From an uncultured Alphaproteobacteria bacterium (GTDB taxonomy: Bacteria; Pseudomonadota; Alphaproteobacteria; HIMB59; GCA-002718135), in the NCBI GenBank assembly GCA_902615625.1, contig CACMPM010000002.1, forward strand, positions 1 through 64,000: a stretch of DNA of 64,000 bases. Reading direction: 5' to 3'. The first letter of the stretch is position 1. Each line of letters begins with the position of its first letter. Under the pieces are notes generated by a model. The model searched no databases. It was not told the DNA's origin and saw nothing but the letters and a program-made list of their open reading frames with translations. A program made the position numbers and the translations under genes. Below are positions 62,499-64,000 of this stretch, one piece after another.

Positions 62499-63770
62499 AT
62501 GAATAAAATATTATTATTTTTTATTACAATTCTATTTTCTTTTAATGCTTATGCTGTAACGAATGTTACTTTTTGGCATATGGAAGGTGTTCCACATAGA
62601 GTTGATAGAATTCAGACATTAATAGATGAGTTTAATTCTGCAAATCCAGATATTAATGTAACTCAAGAAGTTCAAAACTGGGGTGAAATTTATGCGAAAG
62701 CACCTGCATCAGTAGCTGCTGGAACTGCCCCTGAAATATTAGTTGGTATTCCAGATTTTACTCCTATACTTGCTGATATGGGTGCAGCACAACCTGTAGA
62801 GGATTTTGTTGCAGAACTAGATTCAAAATATGGTTTTTATCAAAAAGCACTTGATCAATATACTTACAATGGTCACACTTGGGCTGTTCCTTTATGGAAC
62901 ATGGGTTTATCACTTTGGTATAGAAAAAGTGATTTTGAAGCTGCTGGAATTGAACCTCCAAAAACTTGGTCTGATCTAAAAAAAGCTGCTAAGGCTTTAA
63001 CTAAAGATGGTGTTTATGGAATAGGTCTTCCTGGTAACAAACAACTTTATACTGATCAAACAATTTATAGTTTTATGGTTAATTCAGGTGCAGAAGAAAT
63101 TTATAATGCTGATGGTACTTTGAGATTTGATAACCCTGAAACTGTAGCAGCTTATGATGTCTATAAAGAATTATATCAATATTCAGCACCAGATGCTGCA
63201 AACTGGACTTGGGGAGAAGCTGAAGCTTGCTTTGCTAGTAAAGGTTGTGCAATGATATTGCAGTTTACTGTAATTTCTACATATGACTCACAAGCTGGTG
63301 GCGATGCTAGTGACTTAGGTGTTATTCAAATACCACACGCAAATGGTAAACATCACAAAGCTGGAACTGTTTCATATGTTAATTCTGCAATGATTATGAC
63401 TGATGATGAAGCAAAAATGGAAGCTTCTAAAAAGTTTTTAAGTTTCTTAATGGAGCCTGGAAACTATGGAAGATTTATTAATATGGAACCAGGATTATTT
63501 TTACCAATAACTGAAGCCGGAAGTCAAGATTCAACTTATTGGGATGATCCTGTAGTTGTAAAATATAAATCACAAGTAGAAACGATGTTAGACAACTCTA
63601 CAAGAGGAAGTTTATTTGGTTTCACGAATGGTAATACTTTTACAAGTATATCTTCTATATCAGCTCAGAATTTATTAGCTCAAACTCTTCAACTAACTTT
63701 AATCGATGGCAAAAGTGCAAAAGATGCAGTTAATGAAGGTATGGAAATAATGACTGAAGCTATTGAATAA
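62499..63770 (+). CDS. Sugar ABC transporter substrate-binding protein (family 1)
   Basis: A periplasmic binding protein of 423 residues with a signal peptide (ILLFFITILFSFNAYA, cleavage about residue 19) and GTGAGGA before the ATG. The mature start VTFWHMEGVPHRVDRIQTLIDEFN and YNGHTWAVPLWNMGLSLWYRKSDFEAAGIEPPKTW are typical of MalE-like sugar binders; KFLSFLMEPGNYGRF closes the second lobe. G+C and codon choice look higher than neighbours, as expected of a highly expressed gene. Its transporter partner begins at 63818. Confidence 0.94.
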   Translation: MNKILLFFITILFSFNAYAVTNVTFWHMEGVPHRVDRIQTLIDEFNSANPDINVTQEVQNWGEIYAKAPASVAAGTAPEILVGIPDFTPILADMGAAQPVEDFVAELDSKYGFYQKALDQYTYNGHTWAVPLWNMGLSLWYRKSDFEAAGIEPPKTWSDLKKAAKALTKDGVYGIGLPGNKQLYTDQTIYSFMVNSGAEEIYNADGTLRFDNPETVAAYDVYKELYQYSAPDAANWTWGEAEACFASKGCAMILQFTVISTYDSQAGGDASDLGVIQIPHANGKHHKAGTVSYVNSAMIMTDDEAKMEASKKFLSFLMEPGNYGRFINMEPGLFLPITEAGSQDSTYWDDPVVVKYKSQVETMLDNSTRGSLFGFTNGNTFTSISSISAQNLLAQTLQLTLIDGKSAKDAVNEGMEIMTEAIE

Positions 63771-63784
63771 TTTAATAATTTTTT

Positions 63785-63809
63785 CAGCACCTCTCCATAA
63801 GAGGTGCTG
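63785..63809 (+). terminator. Strong hairpin between binding-protein and permease genes (attenuator/mRNA stabiliser)
   Basis: A perfect 10-base stem CAGCACCTCT/AGAGGTGCTG with loop CCATA, the most stable hairpin I noticed in the window. It is not followed by a U-run on the plus strand. Position between a binding-protein gene and its permease suggests partial termination or protection of the upstream mRNA so the binding protein is made in excess, as known for other ABC operons. Confidence 0.65.
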
Positions 63810-63817
63810 TTAATTCT

Positions 63818-64000
63818 GTGAAAAAAAATAATATTGAAGGTTGGTTATTTGTATCTCCATTAATTATTTGGATATCTCTTGTTATTTTAGTTCCAATTTA
63901 TATAGCATTTGAATTAAGCTTATTTAATGTAAAGATTATTGGTACATCAGGAAAATTTGTAGGAATTGATAATTATATAAAATTACTTGGTAAGTCTAAA
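63818..64000 (+). CDS. Sugar ABC transporter permease (MalF/UgpA type), N-terminal part
   Basis: The frame opens at GTG 63818, eight bases after the hairpin, and runs off the window with 61 codons. The N-terminus (GWLFVSPLIIWISLVILVPIYIAFELSLFN, then GKFVGIDNYIKLLG) is the classic first helix and periplasmic start of family-1 sugar permeases. It is the membrane partner of the preceding binding protein. GTG is the only plausible start after an in-frame region without ATG, though no strong ribosome-binding site precedes it. Confidence 0.88.
   Translation, partial: MKKNNIEGWLFVSPLIIWISLVILVPIYIAFELSLFNVKIIGTSGKFVGIDNYIKLLGKSK

Overview
The window is a gene-dense, strongly AT-rich stretch (visibly near 30% G+C; not computed) of a streamlined bacterial chromosome. 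Gene order is alphaproteobacterial: uvrA/ssb/gyrA/coaD, recG/sdhE/mfd, and transglycosylase-rlpA-dac-tmk-holB-metG-tatD-MBL. UvrA carries the CPVSGF variant of its first zinc motif that I associate with alphaproteobacteria, and a Pcs-type phosphatidylcholine synthase is present. Low G+C, tiny intergenic gaps, overlapping convergent genes and many small-solute transporters suggest a marine oligotroph of the SAR11/HIMB59 (AEGEAN-169) kind. That placement is inference; no rRNA is present to test it. I saw no insertion sequence, phage, integrase, CRISPR array or rRNA operon.

Layout. 1-2187: end of secD, secF and an Fe/Mn superoxide dismutase. 2203-16432: information processing and repair (uvrA, ssb, gyrA, coaD, tRNA-Lys, recG, sdhE, mfd) plus a PQQ-type sugar dehydrogenase. 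16433-24563: a tiny membrane protein, tRNA-Ser, then the cell-envelope/tmk/holB/metG block. 24560-28159: an appended catabolic set (HIBDH-type dehydrogenase, SMP-30 lactonase, pterin dehydratase, M81 peptidase). 28160-38614: single genes in alternating orientation: SelO, two 2-oxoglutarate oxygenases, an orphan TupA-like binding protein, an HDAC-type deacetylase and four EamA exporters. 38797-42876: a three-gene operon that looks like D-apiose oxidation (TTC38-like TPR protein, apnL-like lactonase, apsD-like dehydrogenase). 42891-51280: an 870-residue cNMP-binding/acyltransferase/SGNH fusion, a Zn peptidase, an aminotransferase, small membrane genes, and a photolyase of the iron-sulfur group that has lost its cluster cysteines, coupled to mutT. 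51387-54135: phosphatidylcholine synthase and a MORN-repeat protein. 54250-57690: two tandem glutamine (glnA-motif) riboswitches, a possible 20-residue leader ORF, and an operon of circularly permuted ATP-grasp, alpha-E and transglutaminase-like genes. 57746-60923: small membrane and unknown genes and an aldo/keto reductase. 60940-64000: an FGGY sugar kinase with the start of a sugar ABC transporter.

Most notable: (1) the glutamine-riboswitch-controlled ATP-grasp/alpha-E/transglutaminase operon with its candidate leader ORF; (2) the three-domain regulatory/lipid-enzyme fusion at 42891-45503; (3) the compact apiose pair; (4) the photolyase without cluster ligands. All functions are read from recognisable motifs and context without database searches.
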